Positions 27,157 to 35,380 of a stretch of 64,000 nucleotides of DNA are shown here, piece by piece (position 1 is the stretch's first letter; each line of letters opens with the position of its first letter). Location: NCBI RefSeq assembly GCF_003967535.1, contig NZ_BIFR01000001.1, positions 2,417,001 through 2,481,000 on the forward strand, in the 5' to 3' direction. The position numbers and the translations under genes are program-made. The notes under the pieces are model-generated. The model was not told where the DNA came from and did not search any database. It saw nothing but the letters and a program-made list of their open reading frames with translations. Origin of the DNA: Tengunoibacter tsumagoiensis. Its GTDB lineage: Bacteria > Chloroflexota > Ktedonobacteria > Ktedonobacterales > Ktedonobacteraceae.

Positions 27157-28086
27157 ATGTCCAGCCAGTTTACCGAAGCCTCTTCTGTAACTGAGAAGAG
27201 CTCCCTCGCGGCTGCACAATTGCCTCAAGCTTTACGCCGCCGTAATACCATTGAGACCTGGGCATTTCTGATCCCGGGCATTCTGTTCCAACTTACCTGG
27301 GGCTGGTTTCCCCTGGTTATGTCATTTATCCTGAGCTTTACAGATGGCAAATTAATCCGCTCGGACCAGTTTGTAGGGTTTGATAACTACAGACATCTGT
27401 TAACGGATACGCTGGTTTCAGACACCTATTACAACACGTTAGTGTATTCGGGCCTGGGTCTGGTATTGACCTTTGCATTGCCAATCATCGTGGCTATCTT
27501 TATCATGGAGATGCCTAAGAAGATTGTCTATCTGATGATGTTCTTATGGTTTCTGCCTTTAAGTGGCATTACCTCGTTGATTCTGACGAAATATTTTTAT
27601 GATCCGCACTATGGGCTGTATCAATATATTTTCGTCAATCTCTTACATCTGCCACCACAAAAATTTCTGAGTGATCCACATCTGGTTATGTTCTGGATCG
27701 TTTTCCCTTCAGTGCTTTTCTTTGGTCCTGGCCTGTTGTATATGGCCACTCTCCAGGGCATCCCAACCTCATACTTCGAGGCTTCTGAGGTTGAAGGCGC
27801 TGGTTTCTGGCGCAAAATCTGGACGATTACGTTGCCACGTCTTCGCCCGATTATCTACCTGTCGTTGCTGTTCGCGATTGTTGGCGCTTTACAGCCCTTT
27901 GATGCTCCCCAGATTCTGACCGGCGGTAATCCACCAGAGAGCCGAACAAGCATGATGTATGTCTTTGACCTCATCAAACAGTTCCGCTTTAGCGATGCAG
28001 CGGCTCTTTCAACGTTGACTTTTGTGATTTCGATGGGATTGGCAGCGCTGTTTCGGTTAGTCTTTAAAGATGATCCTGACGCGTAA
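27157..28086 (+). CDS. sugar ABC transporter permease (MalF type)
   Basis: Six predicted membrane helices starting at TWAFLIPGILFQLTWGWFPL. The EAA loop is EASEVEGAGFWRKIWTITLPRL, which docks the ATPase. 309 aa. AAAGGAAG precedes the ATG. Second gene of the importer unit, 140 bp after the binding protein. Confidence 0.93.
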   Translation: MSSQFTEASSVTEKSSLAAAQLPQALRRRNTIETWAFLIPGILFQLTWGWFPLVMSFILSFTDGKLIRSDQFVGFDNYRHLLTDTLVSDTYYNTLVYSGLGLVLTFALPIIVAIFIMEMPKKIVYLMMFLWFLPLSGITSLILTKYFYDPHYGLYQYIFVNLLHLPPQKFLSDPHLVMFWIVFPSVLFFGPGLLYMATLQGIPTSYFEASEVEGAGFWRKIWTITLPRLRPIIYLSLLFAIVGALQPFDAPQILTGGNPPESRTSMMYVFDLIKQFRFSDAAALSTLTFVISMGLAALFRLVFKDDPDA

Positions 28087-28197
28087 ACGATGAAAAGAGA
28101 GTAGTACAGATTTACGGACTGTAAGTTTGTCTGGTTGGTCCCACTGTTCTTCATTTTCATTGTAGAGCGTATGTGGACATTAAGAAAGGAGAATCCG

Positions 28198-29214
28198 ATG
28201 GCCCTGTTTCCTGCTGTTGGACGCAAGCAGACCCCGATGCGTATTGGATGGTGGGCTGTTGTCCTGGTCTTGTGCGTTGGCATCTTTATGCACATGGTGC
28301 CATTTTACTTTATGATCATCACCTCTCTGAAAGAGGGGGCGGAGACGTTACATACTCCACCAACGTTCTGGCCTCAGCATCCGACGTTGCAGGCCTGGAG
28401 TAGCGCTTTCCAGATTATTAGTAGCAACTATACGGGAGTTGGCTCGGATGTTACTTTTGTCAGCTTCTTCTGGAACTCGTTGTTTATGACGGGAATGACC
28501 GTTATTCTCTCTACTCCCGTGACGGCATTGGCGGCCTATGCCAGTGCAAAATTACTGCGTGGACCATTAGGACGCTGGATCTTCATCTTCTTTATTGGAA
28601 CCATGCTGTTGCCTGGTAGCGTCTCGCTTGTCTCAAGCTATCTGTTGGTACGCCACTTCCCGTTCCCTTTTGCGATTGTGCCAACGTTGCCAAGTGGTGA
28701 TGCTTTTCCAACGATTGATCTCACTGATTCTCCCTGGGCTGTCATTGTGCCAGCGATCTTTAATGCAGGCGGGTTCTTCTACTATCGAGCTTTCTTTCAG
28801 ACTATTCCTGATTCGATTATTCAGTCTGCTCGTGTAGATGGTGGCTCTGAATTGAATATCTTCCGCCGTATCGTGATGCCGATGAGTATCCCTGTCTTTG
28901 CGATTGTGATCTCCGGACAGTTTGGCGCGATCTGGGATGGCTACCTCTGGCCATCGCTGGTGATTACCTCTCCTGAAAAGCGGCCTCTTTCAGTGGCAGT
29001 GAATGAACTGATTAAGCAATTTAATCAGTCGGGCGCTCTGGACCCATCGCAGGCGTTACAAAATGCTGAAACAGCGCGCCATTATCTTGGTCAAGGACTC
29101 ACCTGGAGTGGTGTAATGGTCCTTGGTATTCTCCAGTCAATACCTACGTTCCTCTTCTTTGTCCTCTGTTTCCGTTATATGTTGAGCGGTATTCGTATTC
29201 GCGGTCTGCGTTAA
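28198..29214 (+). CDS. sugar ABC transporter permease (MalG type)
   Basis: Inner membrane permease with an N-terminal helix (WWAVVLVLCVGIFMHMVPFY) and the EAA loop QSARVDGGSELNIFRRIVMP. I choose MALFPAVGRK at 28198 because AAAGGAG lies directly before it; an ATG 21 codons upstream lacks a site. 338 aa. It pairs with the preceding permease; together they form the import channel. Confidence 0.93.
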   Translation: MALFPAVGRKQTPMRIGWWAVVLVLCVGIFMHMVPFYFMIITSLKEGAETLHTPPTFWPQHPTLQAWSSAFQIISSNYTGVGSDVTFVSFFWNSLFMTGMTVILSTPVTALAAYASAKLLRGPLGRWIFIFFIGTMLLPGSVSLVSSYLLVRHFPFPFAIVPTLPSGDAFPTIDLTDSPWAVIVPAIFNAGGFFYYRAFFQTIPDSIIQSARVDGGSELNIFRRIVMPMSIPVFAIVISGQFGAIWDGYLWPSLVITSPEKRPLSVAVNELIKQFNQSGALDPSQALQNAETARHYLGQGLTWSGVMVLGILQSIPTFLFFVLCFRYMLSGIRIRGLR

Positions 29215-29269
29215 GCGATAGTAGAGTGATCAGATGGACGCGTATAGGTTGGGTTTTGCTGACCGGTTT

Positions 29270-29305
29270 TGTCATACAAGATCCTTTTGTGATCTTTGTA
29301 TGACA
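29270..29305 (+). terminator. attenuator-like hairpin inside the importer operon
   Basis: TGTCATACAAGATC (29270-29283) pairs with GATCTTTGTATGACA (29291-29305), one bulged T. No T-run follows. It could protect the upstream mRNA or reduce read-through into the next gene. Confidence 0.5.
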
Positions 29306-29348
29306 GACTGGTGGAGGCGTCGCGTGGTTAGCCAGGAAGGAGAGGACG

Positions 29349-30104
29349 ATGCCATTTTTTGCGGATATTGATGATACTGAAGGTGATAACGGAGCGCACC
29401 TGCATCCGGTAGTGAATGCATTTGCATTTACGAAAGATCATTTAGAACGTGTCGTAGCGTTGAATCTGGTCTGGTCAGTGCAGGTTGTTCCGCTCCTGAT
29501 CGGGCTGGTATGGGTACAGGGCTGGCTCTGGTTGCGCCTCGTGTTGATGGTAGCTAGTCTGATCTCGATGGCAATAACGGCTGGGGGGCTGTATGGAGTG
29601 ATCTATCAGATGTACCAGGGAGAGTTTTTGACGAAAGAGCTGGTCATTGATAAGTATCGAGAGCTGACTCGTCCTGGTCTGCGTGCATTACTTCCACTCT
29701 ATGCTCTCTATGGCCTGTGCCCGGTGCTTATTATCCTGGGTCAGATAAGCCAGGTACTATCAGCACAGATCCTCACCTATTATGCAGCACTGGTCGTGTT
29801 TGCCTGTTCAATCTTTTGGGGGCCACTATTTGTGGAAGATCCCCAAAAGCAATCGTGGCAGATTGGATTACGTTCGTTTCGCCTGCTCTGGCGCTATCCA
29901 GTAATAATGGCAGGGGTTGGATTGATGGCCCTGATGACGCTCCTCTTTGGTATTGTCTCGGTGGGAGGCTTTCTTTTAATCGCCCCTAGCTTTATTGTAG
30001 TCCTGCAGACCTGTTTGTATGGAGACATTGCTACGAAAGAGAGCCGCCGTCGTAGTGCTCATCGTCGTATTACACTGAATAAACAGGCTTCTTCACATAT
30101 CTGA
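29349..30104 (+). CDS. YesL/DUF624-like membrane protein
   Basis: 251 aa with about five hydrophobic helices (VWSVQVVPLLIGLVWVQGW; LVLMVASLISMAITAGGLYG; LLPLYALYGLCPVLIILG; YYAALVVFACSIFWG; VIMAGVGLMALMTLLFGIV). Proteins of the YesL/DUF624 type often accompany carbohydrate importers; their role is not settled. GGAGAGG precedes the ATG. Last gene of the importer unit. Confidence 0.6.
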   Translation: MPFFADIDDTEGDNGAHLHPVVNAFAFTKDHLERVVALNLVWSVQVVPLLIGLVWVQGWLWLRLVLMVASLISMAITAGGLYGVIYQMYQGEFLTKELVIDKYRELTRPGLRALLPLYALYGLCPVLIILGQISQVLSAQILTYYAALVVFACSIFWGPLFVEDPQKQSWQIGLRSFRLLWRYPVIMAGVGLMALMTLLFGIVSVGGFLLIAPSFIVVLQTCLYGDIATKESRRRSAHRRITLNKQASSHI

Positions 30105-30135
30105 TGCCCTCTCGCAGCGATGTCCTACTACCACA

Positions 30136-30194
30136 AATCATCATACCCACGGGACCTACCACCAGCTGGGGTAGGTCCCGTGGGTATGATGATT
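30136..30194. terminator. 25-bp perfect hairpin between convergent genes
   Basis: 30136-30160 is the exact reverse complement of 30170-30194, with a 9-nt loop. It separates the importer operon from a small convergent gene. No T-run on either side. Confidence 0.75.
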
Positions 30195-30256
30195 GTAGTC
30201 AGACCCCTCTTGTCTCCTTCACCCTGTGCTGTTGAAAGCGCTAAAAGGGTTCCTAT

Positions 30257-30427
30257 TTATAAAGAGTCATCCTGCTTAGGATTAAGTTGGCGTATGAGGT
30301 AGAGTATACCGAGCGTTGTAAGAAAGAGAAAAAGAGAAAGCGTGATCCATGCATTTGCCTTGTTGGTAGATGTCACTTCCTCGGGTTGATCAACGATCTC
30401 GATATGGTGTACTGGTGCCTGTGCCAT
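30257..30427 (-). CDS. small single-helix membrane protein
   Basis: Unrecognised 56-aa protein. The N-terminal half is polar and acidic (MAQAPVHHIEIVDQPEEV). One helix follows (WITLSLFLFLTTLGILYLI), then a short basic/polar tail (RQLNPKQDDSL), as in small membrane subunits or regulators. AAGGA lies about 12 nt upstream of the ATG. The clean amphipathic plan and the terminator at its end argue that it is real. Function unknown. Confidence 0.55.
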   Translation of the reverse strand: MAQAPVHHIEIVDQPEEVTSTNKANAWITLSLFLFLTTLGILYLIRQLNPKQDDSL

Positions 30428-30624
30428 CTCTAAATGTGTTCCTTTCTCTGCATCGGCGAGGTGTAGCTCTATAGTAGGAAATCCAGAGCAGGAAATCCAG
30501 GCTCGACCTTGCTAGCCAATCCATACTACCATTATAGTCAGAATGGCGGCAACAATCTCTAACTAAGCCAGGACTTTCCTGGTGGTGAAGTCTCAACGAG
30601 CGTCAGGCAGATGGGGAGAGTTGC

Positions 30625-30653
30625 TTGACGGACGGGAGTGGACGCGTTATCAT
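30625..30653 (+). promoter_or_regulatory. candidate promoter of the 83-aa membrane protein
   Basis: TTGACG (30625-30630), 17-nt spacer, TATCAT (30648-30653), about 45 nt before the next ATG. Confidence 0.5.
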
Positions 30654-30700
30654 CCATAGCGAAGAACAAATTTAGTTGATAAAGGGAATTCCAACCAATT

Positions 30701-30952
30701 ATGATGAAGCGATTGAGTGGCCGTAGTCTGGCCCATCCTGGTTGTTTAATAGGCATTACACTTGGTCTTACTCTGGGTATCATCCTGGGTGGAGTCCTGG
30801 CGGCCTCGTTTAATGTTGCCTTAAGCATTGTGCTCTGGACCTGGTTAGGTCTGACCGTCGCGTTGGGGGCTCTAGGCTGGATCATTGGTTCAATCTCATC
30901 ATCTCGATTGCCAGCTGTTGAAGAAGAAGGACCCGGCTCTGAGATAGGATAA
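30701..30952 (+). CDS. small two-helix membrane protein
   Basis: Unrecognised 83-aa protein. Two Gly-rich hydrophobic segments (CLIGITLGLTLGIILGGVLAA and LSIVLWTWLGLTVALGALGWI) are separated by a short loop, with a basic N-terminus and an acidic C-tail. It has its own promoter. The ribosome binding site is weak (AAGGGAATT 12 nt away). Function unknown. Confidence 0.55.
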   Translation: MMKRLSGRSLAHPGCLIGITLGLTLGIILGGVLAASFNVALSIVLWTWLGLTVALGALGWIIGSISSSRLPAVEEEGPGSEIG

Positions 30953-31383
30953 CTCAAGTTTGAACGCATGTTTGGAGAAAAAAACTTTAGGAGACGGCAT
31001 AAGCGCTGCTGGCACGACTTTAACTTGTTGCGGCTAGCGATTTAGGCAAAAGTATGCTATAGTTGTTCTACTTGCCAACGTTTTCTGTGGGCGGACGTGA
31101 CGATAAGAGCAATGAAGCTCGACGGCGCAGCTGCGTTTTTGACCCGTATCGCTGTGGCTTTTTCGCAAGCTAGAGAATGATAGTCAATTCGTGTGAGGGT
31201 CCAACATGTTTCTTGATCCTCATAGCGCTATTCTATTTCCAGGAGAGTATGTCTGCTCATCTGGCTGAGTGGAAAACCACGAGATACGAAGTTCCCCTTA
31301 TGTGCTTTTTGTTGATTAGGCGAAGATTGCTGCCACAGCTTGCACTCATTGCGTCTAATTAGCACAATTGAGGAGGCTTCTTG
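30953..31383 (+). other. long leader region before the zinc-ribbon gene
   Basis: Contains an extended -10 (TGCTATAGT, 31055-31063) and then about 300 nt before the next well-supported start. A 37-codon frame at 31249-31362 (MSAHLAEWKTTRYEVPL) has AGGAG before its ATG and could be a leader peptide, but is not otherwise supported. No known riboswitch was recognised. Confidence 0.35.
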
Positions 31384-31617
31384 ATGCAACACAACGAGTT
31401 TCAGAGACCTGTTTCCGTGGATTTTGCGCCCCGTGGGAGTGTCTGTGAATGGTGTGGTAAGCCTGCTGAGCGTCAGCTCACAGCAATCGGGGGGAGCTAT
31501 CACAACGAGAGCGGAGTATTTTGTCGCCTCTGTGGTGAGCAATTTACTCAGACTGTCATCAATGCTGCTGTTCGTGTATCTAATCTTTTGCCAGATTCCT
31601 TGCAAACAGACCTTTAA
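31384..31617 (+). CDS. small zinc-ribbon protein
   Basis: 77 aa with two CxxC knuckles (VCEWCGKPAE and FCRLCGEQF) about 28 residues apart, typical of a zinc ribbon. GAGGAGG precedes the ATG. No enzymatic domain is attached. It may bind nucleic acid or a protein partner; function unknown. Confidence 0.6.
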   Translation: MQHNEFQRPVSVDFAPRGSVCEWCGKPAERQLTAIGGSYHNESGVFCRLCGEQFTQTVINAAVRVSNLLPDSLQTDL

Positions 31618-31655
31618 TCGCCCCCCCCCATTTCATCGACAAAGAAACGATTTCG

Positions 31656-31691
31656 TCCATGGCAAGTAGATGAGAAGCTACCTGCCATGGA
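31656..31691 (-). terminator. hairpin between the zinc-ribbon gene and korB
   Basis: TCCATGGCAAGTAG (31656-31669) pairs with CTACCTGCCATGGA (31678-31691), one mismatch. It is preceded by a run of nine C at 31621-31629. Confidence 0.5.
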
Positions 31692-31697
31692 TGGAGT

Positions 31698-32546
31698 TTA
31701 TGCGTAACGCTGCATATATGCTGCGATATCAAACTCTTTTGACTGCTGAACGAGCTGGTGGGCCGCCTGGTCCATCGTTGGACGTTCCTTCTCTTCGTAG
31801 AAGATGCCAGTATATTGTTTCTCCGTCTCCATTGCCAGCAACATGGCCTTGCCACGATCAGAGCGATCATGTTCCTCGCTAATGGGCGTAACGGCAGCAT
31901 CCCAGGCATCAAAGGTATGGTAGAATGTTGGGCATGGGCTCAGGACATGGATAAATGAGAAGCCCTTATGTTGAATGCCTTGCTCAACCAGAGCTGCCAG
32001 TTCTTTTGGCCTGGCTGAATAGCCGCGCGCCACAAAACTTACGTTGAGGGAAAGCACCGTTGAGATAGGATTAAACTGTGAAGCCAGGAGCCCATAGGGA
32101 GTTGATTTCGTCACATGCCCCTGTGGTGAAGTAGGCGAGGTCTGGCCCTTTGTCAGTCCATAGATCTCGTTGTCCATGACCACCACGGTAATATCGATAT
32201 TGCGCAGAGCCGCGTGAAGCAGATGTCCTGCCCCAATACTAAAGTAATCTCCATCACCACCAACTGCCAGAACAGTGAGATCCGGGCGAGCCATCTTCAA
32301 GCCCTGGGCAACGGGAAGAGCGCGACCATGAACGCTATGAAAGCCAAAGGTCTTCAGGAAGTGAGGGAAACGGCTAGAGCAGCCGATGCCCGAAACCACC
32401 ACAGTCTGATCAGGAGCAAGTTTCAGCCCGGCCATCCCACGATAGACTGCATTTAGCACCCCAAAATCTCCACAGCCGGGGCACCAGGTAGGTTTTACCT
32501 CGCTCTTATAGTCTTTTGGTGTTGGATTGATCAAGGTCTGTGTCAT
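31698..32546 (-). CDS. korB: 2-oxoacid:ferredoxin oxidoreductase, beta subunit
   Basis: Thiamine-diphosphate subunit (WCPGCGDFGVLNAVY; GIGCSSRFPHF; AVGGDGDYFSIG; VVMDNEIYGLTKGQ). With the alpha subunit it oxidatively decarboxylates a 2-oxoacid, most likely 2-oxoglutarate in the TCA cycle, with ferredoxin as acceptor. 282 aa. Its start overlaps the end of korA by 4 bp (ATGA), so the two are translationally coupled. Confidence 0.92.
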   Translation of the reverse strand: MTQTLINPTPKDYKSEVKPTWCPGCGDFGVLNAVYRGMAGLKLAPDQTVVVSGIGCSSRFPHFLKTFGFHSVHGRALPVAQGLKMARPDLTVLAVGGDGDYFSIGAGHLLHAALRNIDITVVVMDNEIYGLTKGQTSPTSPQGHVTKSTPYGLLASQFNPISTVLSLNVSFVARGYSARPKELAALVEQGIQHKGFSFIHVLSPCPTFYHTFDAWDAAVTPISEEHDRSDRGKAMLLAMETEKQYTGIFYEEKERPTMDQAAHQLVQQSKEFDIAAYMQRYA

Positions 32547-34330
32547 GATTTGCTAACCTCCTCGATAGCTTGTAGGATCTCAGCCGCTGTAAAGGGGATA
32601 CCACCATACTTATTGACCCTAATGGCCTGGAGTCCAAACTCTGCTCCAAGCAGGTTTGCGAGCTGACCAGAATAGTTGCATTCGGGGACAATAACTTTCT
32701 CGACAGAATCGATAAAGGCGCGAATGGTCTGTGCTGGTAGTGGAGAGAGCACACGTGGATGAAGAGCGGCTACTTGATATCCCTGAGCGTTCGCACGATC
32801 CACCGCCTCCTGGATAGTCCCCTCGGTCGAGCCCCAACCGATGATCCCAATTCTGGCCTGTGTCGCACCATAGCGTACAGGTTGGGGAAGCTCATTCGCT
32901 GCTGTTTTTAGCTTCTGAAAACGTTTCTGCATCATTGCCACATGATCTTCCGGCTCATAGTCGGGATGGCCATGTTCATCGTGTTCAAGCCCGGTTGCCA
33001 CATAGGATGGCTGGCCTGAACCTGGTATGCTCATGGGCGAGATCCCACTCTCTGTATAGGCATAGCGAGAGTAGCTTTCAGCGCCGACGCCAGCGCCAAC
33101 CAGTTCATGGCCATTGAGCGTTGTAGCGGCGTTTTTAGCAGCGGGCTCCTGACCTGGTAGGGTATGCACGCGTTTCTCAATCTCAGCGGGCTTAAAGAGT
33201 GCACGTTCAACGCTCTCTACGCGAGCCGTCAACGACTGATCGGTCAAGAACAGGACTGGCATCTGGTAGCGTTCGGCCATATTGAAGGCCTGGATAATTA
33301 AGTCATAGCAGTCGGCTACGTTAGCAGGAGCGACAACCATACGAGGAGTATCGCCATGGCTAGCATGCAGGGCAAAGCTTAGATCAGACTGCTCCATCTT
33401 TGTTGGCATGCCTGTACTGGGGCCAGCGCGTTGGGCATCTACAATCACCACTGGCAGTTCAGCCATCGAAGCCAGGCCAATCAACTCAGTCATCAGTGAA
33501 AAGCCAGGGCCAGAGGTTGCCGTCATTGCGCGAGTTCCGCCGAAGGATGCGCCTAGAACAGAGGCCAGGGCAGCAATTTCGTCTTCAGCCTGGAGAAAGG
33601 TGCCTCCCACCTGTGGAAGCTCTTTGGCCAGGCCCTCCATAATATCGCTGGCGGGCGTAATTGGATAGCCAGCAAAGTAGCGACACTGGGCGGCCAGAGC
33701 CCCTGCCACTACTGCTTGATTTCCATTCAAGACCACACGATCGGCTTTAACCACGGGTCCCAGGAGGAATGGATCAGTTTTTGTGAGAGTTTCATTAACA
33801 TATGTACGAGCAACTTCCAATGCCAGGAGATTCTTCTCCATCAGATTGGTGTTGGCTTTACGTGATTTTGAGAGCTTTGATTGCACTACCTGGATAATGG
33901 CTTCAAGAGGAGGGCCAAAGAGACCACAGATGGCACCCAGCATCACCATATTTTTCGTCTGGAAGAGTTGAATCTCTTTACGGGCGATCTCATTAAATGG
34001 GACGGCATACAGAGTACAATCACCAGCCTCGGGCACAAAATCGGAGGGATCGTAGATCAGGACACCACCATGACGCAGTTCAGAGATGTTTCGATCATAG
34101 GCCTCTTTATTTAAGCAAATGAGCACATCGGCGGCGTCACCCATAGATTTGACGGGCTGGTCGCTAATACGAACTTGAAACATACAAGGGCCGCCAAGAA
34201 TCTCAGCGGGAAACGTTCTGAAGGTATAAACATGATACCCCCAGCGGGCAGCGGCAAGGGCTAAAATATCGCCCCCGGAGATCGTGCCTTCTCCTGACTC
34301 GCCACCGATACGAATAGTTACTTCATTCAT
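32543..34330 (-). CDS. korA: 2-oxoacid:ferredoxin oxidoreductase, fused gamma-alpha subunit
   Basis: The N-terminal ~190 residues are the gamma domain (IRIGGESGEGTISGGDILALAA). The pyrimidine-binding alpha domain follows (GNQAVVAGALAAQCRYFAGYPITPA; ATSGPGFSLMTE), then a C-terminal transketolase-like part (IGIIGWGSTEGTIQEAV). 595 aa, as usual for the gamma-alpha fusion. The ATG follows AAGGGGG. It is the first gene of the korAB unit; the promoter is probably the palindromic one near 34490. Confidence 0.92.
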   Translation of the reverse strand: MNEVTIRIGGESGEGTISGGDILALAAARWGYHVYTFRTFPAEILGGPCMFQVRISDQPVKSMGDAADVLICLNKEAYDRNISELRHGGVLIYDPSDFVPEAGDCTLYAVPFNEIARKEIQLFQTKNMVMLGAICGLFGPPLEAIIQVVQSKLSKSRKANTNLMEKNLLALEVARTYVNETLTKTDPFLLGPVVKADRVVLNGNQAVVAGALAAQCRYFAGYPITPASDIMEGLAKELPQVGGTFLQAEDEIAALASVLGASFGGTRAMTATSGPGFSLMTELIGLASMAELPVVIVDAQRAGPSTGMPTKMEQSDLSFALHASHGDTPRMVVAPANVADCYDLIIQAFNMAERYQMPVLFLTDQSLTARVESVERALFKPAEIEKRVHTLPGQEPAAKNAATTLNGHELVGAGVGAESYSRYAYTESGISPMSIPGSGQPSYVATGLEHDEHGHPDYEPEDHVAMMQKRFQKLKTAANELPQPVRYGATQARIGIIGWGSTEGTIQEAVDRANAQGYQVAALHPRVLSPLPAQTIRAFIDSVEKVIVPECNYSGQLANLLGAEFGLQAIRVNKYGGIPFTAAEILQAIEEVSKS

Positions 34331-34480
34331 CTTTGAATGCCCCCTTGAAAAAACATCTTATCCGCGTCTGTTAGTGTGAACGATGAAGAACATAACGCGG
34401 AACCCTTTTAAAAGAAAGGAATGGGGATAAAAGTCATAAAAATACTAAGCTCTCTTAACCAGAAGAGATAAACTGTCATG

Positions 34481-34504
34481 ACTATGTGTATTATAGCACA
34501 TAGT
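34481..34504 (-). promoter_or_regulatory. korAB promoter embedded in a palindrome
   Basis: ACTATGTG (34481-34488) and CACATAGT (34497-34504) are perfect arms around TATTATAG. On the minus strand the centre reads as an extended -10, TGCTATAAT. A regulator bound to the palindrome would cover the -10 completely. The -35 is weak. Confidence 0.55.
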
Positions 34505-34726
34505 CTGGCTGAAAGTGGAAAGATTTGTTGAGATTGTGATAGAAGAGAAGAAAGAGTCACCATGACAAGAAAAGCTATGATTGGCGTGTATTATCATTAC
34601 GAATGGTTAAATATCGGCTTGTGAGTGAGGGGCCCTTTGTATCAAAAGATGAGCTTTTCGTAGGAGCGATTGAGAAAAAGATGGGAGTGAGCGGCTCAGA
34701 TCCCGGATGTTGGTGGATAAAACCTC

Positions 34727-34755
34727 TTCACAAGCCAGAGCGATTGTGGTACAAT
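34727..34755 (+). promoter_or_regulatory. tRNA promoter
   Basis: TTCACA (34727-34732), 17-nt spacer, TACAAT (34750-34755). Transcription should begin about 4 nt before the tRNA. Confidence 0.65.
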
Positions 34756-35022
34756 AAAAGAGTAAGGGCCCATAGCTCAGCGGTTAGAGCAGTCGGCTCA
34801 TAAGTGCGCTCATGCGCTTACAAGTCCCTTGCCTCAGAAGATGAGGCGGTACAGGGATGAATGTACCTAAAGCGCAACCTTACCTGATGGGGAAACTCAA
34901 AGGGGAAACTAGCATGGTTGTAAAAGTCTGTTGCGGGCCTATCAGGAGGACCAATAGGACAGGCAGCTAGGCCGTATATGGTTAAGACTAAACTGTTTGA
35001 ACCCTAGTCGAGGCGGACTTGT

Positions 35023-35027
35023 CCGAC
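35023..35027 (+). other. candidate EBS2 of the intron
   Basis: CCGAC is the exact complement of GTCGG (34792-34796), the anticodon-stem strand just upstream of IBS1. It sits at the edge of a small hairpin (CCGA...TCGG), so the assignment is plausible but not certain. Confidence 0.5.
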
Positions 35028-35076
35028 GTTTCATCGGAACCTGTTATTGCCGATGTGCAAAGATCACCGGGTAAAG

Positions 35077-35083
35077 TTATGAG
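35077..35083 (+). other. EBS1 of the intron
   Basis: TTATGAG lies in the loop of a stem (CACCGGGT with ACCTGGTG) in domain I. It is fully complementary to CTCATAA (34797-34803), the whole anticodon loop of the tRNA. Confidence 0.85.
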
Positions 35084-35346
35084 ACCTGGTGAACATCCCT
35101 CTTTGCAGCCGCGCCCAACGAGGGCGGAAACCGACGAACGGGGAACCTAAGTACGGAACAGGAACTTGTAGGAACTTGAGGATCGCCTAAAAGACGAGAG
35201 TCTCATGGCGACGGAGCGTCCATAGTACTCAAATGATCGAGGTAATGCTCGATACACGGGGAAGGGACGCAGGAGAAGGCGGAAGCTATGTACCAGGGTG
35301 TACCGGATGGTGCATTAGCCCTGGGAAGATGAACCGCATCTCTGGA

Positions 35347-35380
35347 GAGCCGTGTGCATTGAAAGGTGCATGCACGGTTC
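35347..35380 (+). other. group II intron domain V
   Basis: 14 base pairs, GAAA tetraloop, AU bulge at 35370-35371 and catalytic triad AGC. All the hallmarks of a functional domain V. Confidence 0.95.

Noticed and set aside
31621-31629. Run of nine C as a phase-variation tract
   Set aside because: It lies between genes after a stop codon, outside any promoter spacing that I can see.
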